In this document: positions 8,534 to 16,860 of the stretch, piece after piece
How positions within the stretch are numbered: the first letter of the stretch is position 1
Layout: the number at the start of each line of letters is the position of its first letter
Assembly: GCF_041624475.1 (NCBI RefSeq)
Contig: NZ_JBFJUX010000001.1
Coordinates: 62,001-126,000, forward strand
DNA: 64,000 nucleotides
Source of the DNA: Litorivivens sp041624475
GTDB taxonomy: Bacteria; Pseudomonadota; Gammaproteobacteria; Pseudomonadales; Spongiibacteraceae
Direction of reading: 5' to 3'
Notes under the pieces: model-generated
Told to the model about the DNA's origin: nothing
The model's input: the letters and a program-made list of their open reading frames with translations, nothing else
Databases searched by the model: none
Made by a program: the position numbers and the translations under genes

Positions 8534-10984
8534 TTAAAAATCGTTTTTCAGTGTCGGGTCAACCGCTTGCAGAGCATCGCGAAAACGCGCCTGTATATTG
8601 GCCAGATGCGCCTCGGTGTCGGCCTCAAAGCGCAGGCTCAGGGCCGGTCCGGTATTGGACGCCCTCACCAGGCCCCAGCCATGGGGGTATTCCACCCGCA
8701 GACCATCGAGGGTATTGACCTCGGCACCGTCGAAAAAGTTGTCCGATTTCAGCTGTTCGATGATGACAAACTTCTGCACCTCATCGCTGGGCACCGTAAT
8801 CTCATGGGTCACCACGCTCTGGGGCAGACGCTCAAGATGCTCGTGCAGGCGCATGGAACTGAGGCTGAGAAACTCCAGCAGGCGCGCCGCCACATACATG
8901 CCGTCATCAAAACCGTACCAGCGTTCGCGGAAGAAAATATGGCCGGTAAATTCACCGCCCAGCAGCGCCCCGGATTCCTTAATCTGGTTTTTAACGTAGG
9001 AATGACCCGACCGACACATGATCGGCAGGCCACCGGCGTCGGTAATCAGGCGCGGCAAATGGCTTGAGCATTTCACGTCGAAAACTATCGGTGCACCGGG
9101 GTTGCGGGCGATAACGTCCTGGGCCAACAGCATCAGCGCCTGATCCGGATACACCGTTTCGCCCTGGGCCGTCACAAACACCACCCGGTCGCCGTCGCCA
9201 TCGAGTGCGATGCCAAGATCGGCCCGCCGGGTTTTTACCGTCGCCTGCAAGGCGTGCAGATTACCGGGACGTGTCGGATCCGGGTCGTGGTTCGGGAAGT
9301 CGCCATCGAGCTCGCAAAACAGGGGCTCGACGGCACAACCCAGCGCCTGAAACAGTCGCGGCGCCACCGGGCCGGTCACGCCGTTAGCGGCATCGACCAC
9401 CACTTTCAGGCGGCGCGCCACCACCACGTCAGTTCTAATGCGGGCAATGTACTCGTCGACAATTGAGCGGTTGCTGTAGTCCCCGGGCACCGCTGCTTCT
9501 ATAAAGCGCTGGGCGCGAATGCGCTCGCGCAGGCTGAAAATGGCGTCCTCGGTGAGACTCGCATCACGAATCACCATTTTGATGCCGTTGTATTCGCGAC
9601 CGTTATGACTGCCGGTCACCATAAAACCATTGCCGATTCCTAGCTCACGCGTGGCAAATTGCATGACCGGTGTCGGCACGGCACCAAGGTCGATAACACT
9701 TACGCCGCACCAGCGCAGGCCCTCTACCAGCGCATCGCGAATCCGGGGGCTGCTATTGCGACCATCGCGGGCAATCAGGGTAACGCGCTGCTTCTGCTCA
9801 ACCAGTTCACTGCCCAGCGCCTTGCCGATCTCGCGGCAAACATCCGTCGTCAATTCCCGCTCGGCGATCCCGCGAATATCGTAAGCGCGGAAAATGGTGT
9901 CGGCGACAGAAGTACTGGATGACCCGGATTCCGGGTTCTGCGCCGCTCCGTCTTCTGAGGGTTCCGGCAAATCGAGGTCATCAAGCAGGTCGTCGAGAGA
10001 GTCGCTAAGCCCATCATCCAAGGTGTTGTCGGCACTCTCATCGTCATGGGTAAAGGCCGCGTTAATGAGCGAATCCTGATGGGCATCAACCTCGGCTGCG
10101 GAGCGTTTTTCTGAACGGCGCTGCTGACGCAGATTCAGCGTGCCGCGCAGCAGCTGGACCAGTGCGGCCAGCAGAGCGATAAGCGCAACGCTGTAAAGCG
10201 GCAGGTTGCGATGGGTCTCAGCCTGGTAGCGGGCCTTATCCATGGTGAGGCGAATCTGCCAGGCGTTGCGCAGGGGCGCCTCCACCTGCACCGGGCTGGC
10301 ATCCGCCTGGCCGCGACTAATCAGCGGTTTCCAGCCATCGGGGGTGCGATACAACAACTCGGTTTTAACCGAGGCTAGATCTTCGCTCAGCGCCTGCCGC
10401 AAGGCCGATGCCGGGAAGGTGACCAGCAGCACACGCTCGGCATCGATTGGGCGCGCCGCATTGAGCTCCAGCCCGCTGGCGCCGCTGAATACATCCAACA
10501 ACACCTGCTGTTGCTCGACCACCCGGCGCAGCAGGTCCCGCTCAATATGACGCAAGGATTCCAGCGGTTGATTGTCGCGGTCGGCAATACCCAGCTCGGT
10601 ATAGGGCAACACCCTCACCTGCTGCGCCAGCGGCAGCAAGGCTTGCGCCGGTTCTGAGGAACCATCGGCGATGCGAATCGCGGTACTATCCACCCGATTG
10701 CTCAATTCGATCAAAAAGGCGTCGGCCTGCCGCGCCTGAGCCTCGCCCTCCTGATTCAACAGGGCGAGCACCCGCTGCTGGTGATAATAGGTGTTCAACT
10801 GCGCCAGCAGGATCAGCACGACGACTGACAGCATCGGCAACGCAAACTGAGGCCTGCGGACCAACCTGCGCAGGTCACCGCGGCGCAGCGCCAACAGGGC
10901 TCGCCAGCCCCCAGGCTCCGCCCCCCCGCGCCGCTTCCTAGCCGGATGGGGGCCAAAGTCCGTAGAACGAACGCGTTTACTCAT
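8534..10984 (-). CDS. algC: Membrane-anchored phosphomannomutase/phosphoglucomutase AlgC
   Basis: AlgC interconverts hexose 6- and 1-phosphates for LPS, alginate and related polymers. The catalytic part (from about residue 363, IFRAYDIRGI) has the phosphoserine loop VTGSHNGREYNG (Ser459), the metal loop LDGDGDRVVF, the sugar loop GGEFTGH and the phosphate loop RASNTGPALSLRFE. Before it lies an extension with two membrane segments (about 47-65 and 262-279) enclosing some 200 residues, and an acidic linker (DSLDDLLDDLDLPEPSED). Long forms are known in Pseudomonas. The start is uncertain: ATG 10984 has AGGG upstream, while 11026 and 11035 have none. Confidence 0.93.
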   Translation of the reverse strand: MSKRVRSTDFGPHPARKRRGGAEPGGWRALLALRRGDLRRLVRRPQFALPMLSVVVLILLAQLNTYYHQQRVLALLNQEGEAQARQADAFLIELSNRVDSTAIRIADGSSEPAQALLPLAQQVRVLPYTELGIADRDNQPLESLRHIERDLLRRVVEQQQVLLDVFSGASGLELNAARPIDAERVLLVTFPASALRQALSEDLASVKTELLYRTPDGWKPLISRGQADASPVQVEAPLRNAWQIRLTMDKARYQAETHRNLPLYSVALIALLAALVQLLRGTLNLRQQRRSEKRSAAEVDAHQDSLINAAFTHDDESADNTLDDGLSDSLDDLLDDLDLPEPSEDGAAQNPESGSSSTSVADTIFRAYDIRGIAERELTTDVCREIGKALGSELVEQKQRVTLIARDGRNSSPRIRDALVEGLRWCGVSVIDLGAVPTPVMQFATRELGIGNGFMVTGSHNGREYNGIKMVIRDASLTEDAIFSLRERIRAQRFIEAAVPGDYSNRSIVDEYIARIRTDVVVARRLKVVVDAANGVTGPVAPRLFQALGCAVEPLFCELDGDFPNHDPDPTRPGNLHALQATVKTRRADLGIALDGDGDRVVFVTAQGETVYPDQALMLLAQDVIARNPGAPIVFDVKCSSHLPRLITDAGGLPIMCRSGHSYVKNQIKESGALLGGEFTGHIFFRERWYGFDDGMYVAARLLEFLSLSSMRLHEHLERLPQSVVTHEITVPSDEVQKFVIIEQLKSDNFFDGAEVNTLDGLRVEYPHGWGLVRASNTGPALSLRFEADTEAHLANIQARFRDALQAVDPTLKNDF

Positions 10985-11094
10985 TCCGGGCCCTGTAGTC
11001 GCAGACGTTCTCCCTGCGACATCCATTGATGTCATTCAATTGCATGGTGTTTGGGTACTTTTATTGAGACCTTGTAGCCACAGGATACGGTTAA

Positions 11095-12297
11095 TCAACG
11101 GCGAGCACCGAGCTGTTGCGCAAGGTGCGCAATCAAGGCATCGGCCAGTTGCTGTTTACCCATGCGCGGCAAAGCTTCTTCGCTGGCCGCCGTCACCAAG
11201 GTAACCTCATTCTGATCACTGTTGAAGCCAATACCCGCCACCGAGACATCATTGGCAATAATGGCATCAAGCCCTTTGCGTTCTAACTTGTCGCGGGCAT
11301 AACTCAGAACATCCTGGGTTTCCGCGGCAAAGCCTACCGTAAAAGGCCGATCCGGACTGGCCGCCACCGCGCTGATGATGTCCGGATTGCGCACCAGGGT
11401 TAGCGTCATTTCATCGGCCTGCTTCTTTATTTTCTGCTCCACCGCCGTCGCCGGGCGATAGTCTGCCACCGCCGCGCAGCCTATAAAGAGATCGCTTTGG
11501 GCGCTGCGCGCCAGCACCGCATCGTACATATCCTGAGCGCTTTCCACATCCACCCGCTCCACGCCGGCGGGTGTTGCCAGTGCCACCGGCCCACTGACCA
11601 AAGTCACGCTGGCGCCGGCATCGGCCGCAGCGCGCGCCAGCGCGTATCCCATCTTGCCGGAACTGTGATTACTAATGTATCGCACCGGGTCAATGGCCTC
11701 ACGGGTCGGGCCCGCCGTAATCAGCACCCGCTTGCCGTCCAGCAGACGGCTGTCAAACTGCGACTCACTCAAATCCGCCAGCTCACCGGGTTCCAGCATA
11801 CGGCCCAACCCGACATCGCCGCAGGCCTGCTCGCCGGCGCCTGGGCCAAAAATGGCAATACCGCGCGCACGCAGGGTATCCATATTGGCCGCGGTTGCCG
11901 GATCCGCCCACATAGCCTGATTCATGGCCGGGGCAATAGCCTTCTTCGATTGACAGGCCAGCCACAGTGTCGACAACAGATCATCCGCCTGCCCGTGGGC
12001 GAGCTTGGCGATAAAGTCGGCCGAAGCCGGGGCCACCAGCAGCAGGTCGGCCCAACGCGCCAGTTCGATATGTCCCATGGCCGCTTCGGCTTCTGGGTCG
12101 AGCAGGGAACTATGCACCGGATTGCCCGACAAGGCCTGCAGGGTCAGTGGCGTAATAAATTCCCGCGCCGCATCGGTCATCACCACATGCACCAGCGCGC
12201 CGCGCTCTTTCAGGCGGCGCACCAGTTCGGCAGCTTTGTAGGCGGCAATGCCGCCGGTAATACCCAGCACAATGTGGCGGTTGTTCAGACGTGACAT
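11095..12297 (-). CDS. coaBC: Bifunctional CoaBC (Dfp)
   Basis: CoaBC joins cysteine to 4'-phosphopantothenate (CoaB) and decarboxylates the product (CoaC, FMN-dependent) in CoA synthesis. The 400-residue protein opens with the flavoprotein motif VLGITGGIAAYKAAELVRRL, then has the CoaC segments APASADFIAKLAHGQADD and APAMNQAMW. The CoaB half begins with KRVLITAGPTREAIDPVRYI and NHSSGKMGYALA. The dut gene that normally follows coaBC in this block is missing, and algC follows after 110 bases. It is divergent from radC. Confidence 0.97.
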   Translation of the reverse strand: MSRLNNRHIVLGITGGIAAYKAAELVRRLKERGALVHVVMTDAAREFITPLTLQALSGNPVHSSLLDPEAEAAMGHIELARWADLLLVAPASADFIAKLAHGQADDLLSTLWLACQSKKAIAPAMNQAMWADPATAANMDTLRARGIAIFGPGAGEQACGDVGLGRMLEPGELADLSESQFDSRLLDGKRVLITAGPTREAIDPVRYISNHSSGKMGYALARAAADAGASVTLVSGPVALATPAGVERVDVESAQDMYDAVLARSAQSDLFIGCAAVADYRPATAVEQKIKKQADEMTLTLVRNPDIISAVAASPDRPFTVGFAAETQDVLSYARDKLERKGLDAIIANDVSVAGIGFNSDQNEVTLVTAASEEALPRMGKQQLADALIAHLAQQLGARR

Positions 12298-12323
12298 ATT
12301 GCGGTGCGCGCCCTGTTGAATTG

Positions 12324-12348
12324 ATAATGGCTAACCAGCTGCCATTAT
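12324..12348. promoter_or_regulatory. Dyad between coaBC and radC
   Basis: Perfect 8-bp arms ATAATGGC and GCCATTAT flank 9 bases in the 102-bp divergent gap. The AT-rich arms could serve as an operator or as overlapping -10 elements for both genes. No matching -35 boxes were convincing. Confidence 0.3.
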
Positions 12349-12399
12349 TGCAGTTTTTGACGACTTCCTCACTACCGGCGGCTCACCAGGGAGGGTGAC

Positions 12400-13074
12400 A
12401 TGGCGATTACGGACTGGCCCGCAGCGGAACGCCCGCGCGAGCGACTGCTTACTCACGGGCCAAACAGCCTGTCGGATGCCGAATTACTGGCCATTTTTTT
12501 GCGCACCGGCCTGCCCGGCAAGTCGGCGGTGGATCTGGCCCGGGAGCTGCTGCAGCGCTTTGGCAGCCTGGGTGCCTTGCTGTCGGCTAATCGTAAAACC
12601 TTCTGCCAGTCGCCGGGTCTGGGCGATGCCAAATTTGCCCAGCTGCAGGCGGTATTGGAAATGGCGCGCCGACATTTCGCCGAAAATCTGACCCGCGAAA
12701 CGGTTCTCACCAGCGCCGAGGCCACCCGCCATTTTCTACAGGCCCAACTGCGCAACGAGAGCCGCGAGGTCTTTGCCGCGCTCTACCTGGACAACCAGCA
12801 TCAGCTGCTACTCTACGAGCCGCTGTTCTATGGCACCGTTAACGGCGCCACGGTCTACCCCCGCGAGGTGGTCAAGCGGGCACTGGAGCTCAACGCCGCG
12901 GCCCTGATCGTTGCCCACAACCACCCCTCCGGTGTGGCGGAACCCAGCCGGGCCGACCTCGCCATCACCTCGAGACTGAGGCAGGCGCTGGAGATGGTGG
13001 ATATCCGCCTGCTCGACCACTGCATTGTAGCGGGGCACGCGGTGGTGTCGCTGGCGGAGCGGGGGGAGGTTTGA
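12400..13074 (+). CDS. radC: RadC family JAB-domain protein
   Basis: RadC proteins carry a JAMM/JAB metalloprotease-like domain; despite the name a role in DNA repair is doubtful. This copy has 224 residues. An N-terminal helix-hairpin region (AELLAIFLRTGLPGKSAVDLA) is followed by the JAB domain with VYPREVVKRALELNAAALI and the metal motif AHNHPSGVAEPSRADLAIT. AGGGAGG six bases before the ATG makes a strong ribosome site. It is divergent from coaBC, as in many gammaproteobacteria, where rpmB-rpmG also follow. Confidence 0.95.
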   Translation: MAITDWPAAERPRERLLTHGPNSLSDAELLAIFLRTGLPGKSAVDLARELLQRFGSLGALLSANRKTFCQSPGLGDAKFAQLQAVLEMARRHFAENLTRETVLTSAEATRHFLQAQLRNESREVFAALYLDNQHQLLLYEPLFYGTVNGATVYPREVVKRALELNAAALIVAHNHPSGVAEPSRADLAITSRLRQALEMVDIRLLDHCIVAGHAVVSLAERGEV

Positions 13075-13147
13075 AGCGTCGGACGTCCGACGCCTTAAAA
13101 ACATCCGGCTTGCAGCGCCTCACCCGTTACCCAATAACGTAAATTCC

Positions 13148-13176
13148 TTGCGATCGCCCGACCCTTCTGGTATAAA
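13148..13176 (+). promoter_or_regulatory. Sigma-70 promoter for rpmB-rpmG
   Basis: A -35 box TTGCGA (13148-13153) and a -10 box TATAAA (13171-13176) are separated by exactly 17 bases and lie about 155 bases before rpmB. The -10 is preceded by GG rather than an extended TGN. It is the best promoter match in the gap between radC and rpmB. Confidence 0.65.
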
Positions 13177-13293
13177 GTCGCGCTCCGTTTCGACCGCTGC
13201 ATTTCCGTGGTCGTCTATTCGGGCCAGAATTCAGGCGTTTCGCCTCGGCGAGCACCTAAAAATCGAGTTAAATCAGACCTTTGTGATGAACAG

Positions 13294-13309
13294 CCCTTTG
13301 TGAAAAGGG
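13294..13309 (+). promoter_or_regulatory. Leader hairpin before rpmB
   Basis: A perfect 6-bp stem CCCTTT/AAAGGG with a GTGA tetraloop ends 23 bases before the rpmB start codon, within the long leader. It could shape translation initiation or ribosomal-protein feedback. This is a structural observation only. Confidence 0.35.
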
Positions 13310-13332
13310 ACTGAAAGACGAGCGAGAGTATC

Positions 13333-13569
13333 ATGTCCAGAGTGTGTCAGGTTACTGGTAAGCGTCCCGTAACCGGAAACAATGTATCCCACGCCAAAAA
13401 CCGCACCAAGCGTCGTTTTTTGCCGAACCTGCACAGACATCGCTTCTGGGTGGAAGGTGAGAAGCGCTTCGTGACCCTGCGCGTTTCCAGCAAGGGTATG
13501 CGAATCATCGACAAGAGAGGTATTGATGCCGTGTTGAGCGACATCCGTGCCCGCGGCGAAAAGGTATAA
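13333..13569 (+). CDS. rpmB: 50S ribosomal protein L28
   Basis: L28 is a structural protein of the large ribosomal subunit. The 78-residue sequence starts MSRVCQVTGKRPVTGNNVSH and continues with AKNRTKRRFLPNLHRHRFW, both diagnostic, at the normal length. GAGAG precedes the start. It is followed after 11 bases by rpmG, the usual pairing. There is no CxxC zinc motif, so this is the zinc-independent form. Confidence 0.98.
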   Translation: MSRVCQVTGKRPVTGNNVSHAKNRTKRRFLPNLHRHRFWVEGEKRFVTLRVSSKGMRIIDKRGIDAVLSDIRARGEKV

Positions 13570-13580
13570 GGTAGAACATC

Positions 13581-13751
13581 ATGGCTAAGAAAGGTGTAAC
13601 CGAGAAAATTCGTCTGGTGTCTTCTGCTGGCACTGGTCACTTCTATACCACGTTCAAGAACAAGCGTAACTCGCCTGACAAGTTCGAGTTCAAGAAATAC
13701 GATCCGGTTGTTCGCAAGCACGTGATCTACAAGGAAGCCAAGATCAAGTAA
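13581..13751 (+). CDS. rpmG: 50S ribosomal protein L33
   Basis: L33 belongs to the large ribosomal subunit. The 56-codon gene encodes a basic protein beginning MAKKGVTEKIRLVSSAGTG and containing FYTTFKNKRNSPDKFEFKKY, standard for gammaproteobacterial L33. The CxxC zinc motifs are absent, so it is the cysteine-free paralogue type. It is co-transcribed with rpmB and followed by an intrinsic terminator 17 bases after its stop. Confidence 0.97.
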   Translation: MAKKGVTEKIRLVSSAGTGHFYTTFKNKRNSPDKFEFKKYDPVVRKHVIYKEAKIK

Positions 13752-13768
13752 TTGATCGGGTTTCTCAC

Positions 13769-13796
13769 AAAAGCCCGGCATGCTCCGGGCTTTTTT
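13769..13796 (+). terminator. Intrinsic terminator after rpmG
   Basis: The stem AAAAGCCCGG / CCGGGCTTTT with a 6-base loop runs into a T-tract (TTTTTT) and ends the rpmB-rpmG operon. Confidence 0.9.
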
Positions 13797-13807
13797 GTGC
13801 GCGCCCG

Positions 13808-14254
13808 TCAGGCGGCTGCCCGCCGCCGCGCCTCGTCGGCAATGCCCTGACTCATGCGCCTGAAACCGTCGCGCAGGAAACGTCCCAGCAACAAGCCGAC
13901 CACAGGCGCGAACCAGCCGCTCAGCTCAAAACACGACAGATAGCGCGTGCCCCCATTGGGCAGCGGCTCCAGCCTATGTGAGCGGTAGCTTTTCATCGCC
14001 CCCAAAGGTGCCGGCTTGATGCCATAACTCAGCAGACAACCGGGCTCGTTTTCAAAAATAAACTCCTGCTGGGGCTGAGCCATAAAGGGCAGCACTCGCA
14101 CCCGCATGTTGATCGGATCGCCTACCTTGAGGGTGGATTCACACTTCTCGACAAAGGTATTCCACTGCGGATAGGCCTTCAGATCCGTCAGTACATCCCA
14201 GACCTGATCGACGCTCGCTTCAATCTCATGACTATATTCAATAATAATGGGCAT
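13808..14254 (-). CDS. SRPBCC-family lipid/polyketide-cyclase-like protein
   Basis: I place the start at the ATG at 14254 (148 residues, MPIIIEYSHEIEASVDQVWD) because GGAG lies 9 bases before it. The N-terminal strand followed by VWDVLTDLKAYPQWNTFV is the classic SRPBCC (Bet v 1-like) pattern, a fold that binds hydrophobic ligands. The family includes cyclases and carrier proteins, so no reaction can be named. The C-terminus is basic (RRMSQGIADEARRRAAA). It is divergent from the hydrolase gene that follows. Confidence 0.85.
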   Translation of the reverse strand: MPIIIEYSHEIEASVDQVWDVLTDLKAYPQWNTFVEKCESTLKVGDPINMRVRVLPFMAQPQQEFIFENEPGCLLSYGIKPAPLGAMKSYRSHRLEPLPNGGTRYLSCFELSGWFAPVVGLLLGRFLRDGFRRMSQGIADEARRRAAA

Positions 14255-14342
14255 TATTTTGCGCTCCGCGTCTGCCAGTCCTGTGCAATGGGGCGCAATT
14301 TTGCCATAGTTGGTCACCTTATGCGTTAGACACCCAAACAAC

Positions 14343-15242
14343 ATGCAAAGAAACGGAACACCTGACAACAGTATTGATGCTTGGCTGGACGGCGGCGCCT
14401 ACCTGTCAATTCAAGGGCACAATATTTTTTACCGGGACAGCGGCGCGGACGACAAGCCGACCGTCCTGCTTCTGCACGGCTATCCCACCTCTGGCTGGGA
14501 CTGGCATAAAGTCTGGCCCTTACTGGAAAAACACTATCGCCTGATCGCGCCGGATTTGCTTGGCTTTGGCTTCAGCGACAAACCACGCGCGCACAGCTAC
14601 AGCATCCACGAGCAGGCCGACATCATCGAGGCGCTGGTCACGGAGCTGAAACTCGAGCGCTTCCATGTGCTGGCTCACGACTACGGCGATACGGTTGCCC
14701 AGGAATTGCTCTATCGCCAGAACGTCGGCAAGGGCAAGGGCCACTGGTTGAGCGCCTGCCTGCTCAACGGCGGCCTGTTTCCGGAAACCCACCGCGCCCG
14801 GCTGATACAGAAACTGCTGGAAGGGCCACTCGGCCCCTACATCTCCCGCCTGTTTGGCAAGAGCCAGTTTGAACGGGCTTTCTGCGCCGTTTTTGGCAGC
14901 GCAAGTCACCCCTCACAGGCTGAGTTGGACGGATTCTGGCAACTGATCTGCCGGCAGCACGGCAACCAGATCATGCACAAACTGATTCACTATATGGCGG
15001 ATCGCCGCCGCCACCGAGAGCGCTGGCTGCTCGCCCTGCGCGACAGCTGCGTGCCCGTCCTGCTGATCAATGGCAGTGCCGATCCGGTTTCCGGTGCCCA
15101 TATGGTGGCCCGCTACCGCGAGCTGGTGCGCCCTAACGACCCGCTGGTCGAGCTGCCGGATATCGGACACTATCCCCAGGTTGAGGCACCCACGACCGTC
15201 GCCAATGCCTATCACAAATTTGTGCAATCACTCAGCGACTGA
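14343..15242 (+). CDS. Alpha/beta hydrolase, epoxide hydrolase / haloalkane dehalogenase-like
   Basis: The 299-residue protein has an oxyanion motif HGYPTSGWDW and an elbow LAHDYGDTVA. There the nucleophile position is Asp113, not Ser, as in epoxide hydrolases and haloalkane dehalogenases. A late DIGHYPQVEAP supplies the catalytic His. The start is uncertain: ATG 14343 lacks a clear ribosome site, and an in-frame TTG lies 33 bases upstream. It heads a three-gene plus-strand group with an iron alcohol dehydrogenase and a thioesterase, which suggests breakdown of an oxidised hydrophobic compound (inference). Confidence 0.85.
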   Translation: MQRNGTPDNSIDAWLDGGAYLSIQGHNIFYRDSGADDKPTVLLLHGYPTSGWDWHKVWPLLEKHYRLIAPDLLGFGFSDKPRAHSYSIHEQADIIEALVTELKLERFHVLAHDYGDTVAQELLYRQNVGKGKGHWLSACLLNGGLFPETHRARLIQKLLEGPLGPYISRLFGKSQFERAFCAVFGSASHPSQAELDGFWQLICRQHGNQIMHKLIHYMADRRRHRERWLLALRDSCVPVLLINGSADPVSGAHMVARYRELVRPNDPLVELPDIGHYPQVEAPTTVANAYHKFVQSLSD

Positions 15243-15269
15243 AGCCGGACGGAACAGAGGAGGTTCACC

Positions 15270-16421
15270 GTGGATTTTCAGTTTGAAACCTGTCGACGCA
15301 TGATCTTTGCCGCGGGGGCCAGCGAACAGCTACCCGCCCTCTGCCGCGAACTGAACCTCAGCCACCTGTTGCTGGTCACCGACCCGGGGCTTTCGGCCAC
15401 CGGCATCGTGGACAGCATCGGCAAACTTCTGGAGCGCGCCGGGGTCTCGGTGAGTCGTTATAGCGACGTGCAGGCCGACCCGCCCGAAGACGTTGTGCTG
15501 GCAGCCGCCGACTATGCCCGCCAACAAAACGTGGACGGCGTTATCGGCCTCGGTGGCGGCAGCTCCATGGATGTGGCCAAGCTGATTGCTGTACTGGCGC
15601 GCTCGCGCCAATCACTGAGCGATATGTACGGCATCGGCAATGTTAAGGGCGGGCGCCTGCCCTTGATTCAGATACCCACAACCGCGGGTACCGGTTCGGA
15701 AGTCACGCCCATCGCCATTGTCACCACCGGCGAAACCACCAAGATGGGCGTCGTTTCGCCCCAGCTATTGCCCGATATCGCCCTGCTCGACCCGAGCCTG
15801 ACCACCGGCCTGCCCGCCGCAGTCACAGCGGCCACCGGTATCGACGCCATGGTGCACGCGATCGAGGCCTACACCTCCAAGCTGAAGAAGAACCCCTACT
15901 CCGACATGCTGGCGCGCCAGGCTCTGACCCTGATGGCCGCCAACCTGCAGATTGCCATTGAGCACGGCGGTAACCTGGAAGCGCGCAGCAATATGTTGCT
16001 CGGCGCCTGCCTCGCCGGTCAGGCCTTTGCCAATGCACCGGTCGCAGCGGTGCACGCGTTGGCTTATCCGCTGGGCGGGCACTACCACATACCCCACGGC
16101 CTGAGTAATTCGCTGGTGCTGCCCAGCGTGCTCGAATTTAATGCCAGCGAAGCCGCTGCTCTCTACGCCGAATTGCTGCCCTGCATCCGGCCGGGGGCGC
16201 ACGCGCCGTCTCCCACTGCCGGCTGCGATCAGTTTATTGCTGCCATGCGAGAGCTGGTCGCGATGGCGCCCTTGCCACAAACCCTCAAAGACGCAGGTGT
16301 GCCGGAAGCGGATTTACCCATGCTCGCTGCCGACGCCATGTTGCAGCAACGGCTGCTGGTCAACAACCCGCGCAGCGTCAATGAAACGCAGGCGCTGCAG
16401 ATCTATCGCGCGGCTTATTAG
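15270..16421 (+). CDS. Iron-containing alcohol dehydrogenase
   Basis: This group III dehydrogenase (383 residues) should oxidise or reduce a primary alcohol/aldehyde with NAD(P). The GTG start is preceded by GAGGAGG at 6 bases, an excellent site. Visible motifs are GLGGGSSMDVAKL (nucleotide binding), PTTAGTGSEVTPIAIV, and the iron-ligand region GIDAMVHAIEAYTS with later VHALAYPLGGHYHIPHG. The last ~40 residues carry a proline-rich insertion near PGAHAPSPTAGCD. The substrate is unknown. It lies 27 bases after the hydrolase and 10 bases before the thioesterase gene. Confidence 0.93.
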   Translation: MDFQFETCRRMIFAAGASEQLPALCRELNLSHLLLVTDPGLSATGIVDSIGKLLERAGVSVSRYSDVQADPPEDVVLAAADYARQQNVDGVIGLGGGSSMDVAKLIAVLARSRQSLSDMYGIGNVKGGRLPLIQIPTTAGTGSEVTPIAIVTTGETTKMGVVSPQLLPDIALLDPSLTTGLPAAVTAATGIDAMVHAIEAYTSKLKKNPYSDMLARQALTLMAANLQIAIEHGGNLEARSNMLLGACLAGQAFANAPVAAVHALAYPLGGHYHIPHGLSNSLVLPSVLEFNASEAAALYAELLPCIRPGAHAPSPTAGCDQFIAAMRELVAMAPLPQTLKDAGVPEADLPMLAADAMLQQRLLVNNPRSVNETQALQIYRAAY

Positions 16422-16431
16422 GAAAAAGGCA

Positions 16432-16860
16432 ATGGCCCAAAGGGATCGAACCCACTACAAAACGTTTTACCCCATCACCACCCGCTGGATGGACAACGAT
16501 ATCTACGGCCACGTGAATAACGTGACCTACTATTCCTATTTCGACAGCGCCGCCAACCGCTTTCTGATTGAAGAATGCGGGCTCGATATTCACGATGGGG
16601 ACATTATCGGCTTTGTGGTCTCATCGGGCTGCGAGTATCTGTCGCCGATTGCCTACCCGGACAAAATTGAAGCCGGGCTGACAATCGAAAAACTGGGCAA
16701 CAGCTCGGTGCGCTACAACATAGGAATTTTTAAGGAAGGCGCCGACACCGCCAGCGCCTATGGCTATTTCGTGCACGTGTTTGTTACACGCAAAGATCAG
16801 AAAGCCACGCCGATTCCTGACGCCATGCGCCGCGCTATGATGGCCCTGAGCGCGGACTAG
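16432..16860 (+). CDS. Acyl-CoA thioesterase, 4HBT (YbgC-like) hotdog
   Basis: The 142-residue hotdog-fold protein begins MAQRDRTHYKTFYPITTRWM. It contains the family signature RWMDNDIYGHVNNVTYYSYFD, whose Asp is the catalytic residue of the 4-hydroxybenzoyl-CoA thioesterase family. GGAAAAAGG precedes the ATG. It is the third gene of the hydrolase / alcohol dehydrogenase group, where it may release a free acid from a CoA intermediate. Its last four bases overlap the end of the convergent lipoprotein esterase gene. Confidence 0.92.
   Translation: MAQRDRTHYKTFYPITTRWMDNDIYGHVNNVTYYSYFDSAANRFLIEECGLDIHDGDIIGFVVSSGCEYLSPIAYPDKIEAGLTIEKLGNSSVRYNIGIFKEGADTASAYGYFVHVFVTRKDQKATPIPDAMRRAMMALSAD

Noticed and set aside
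7616..9067. A 483-codon plus-strand frame across argB and algC.
   Set aside because: It runs antisense to two well-recognised genes and spans their junction. Composition alone explains it.
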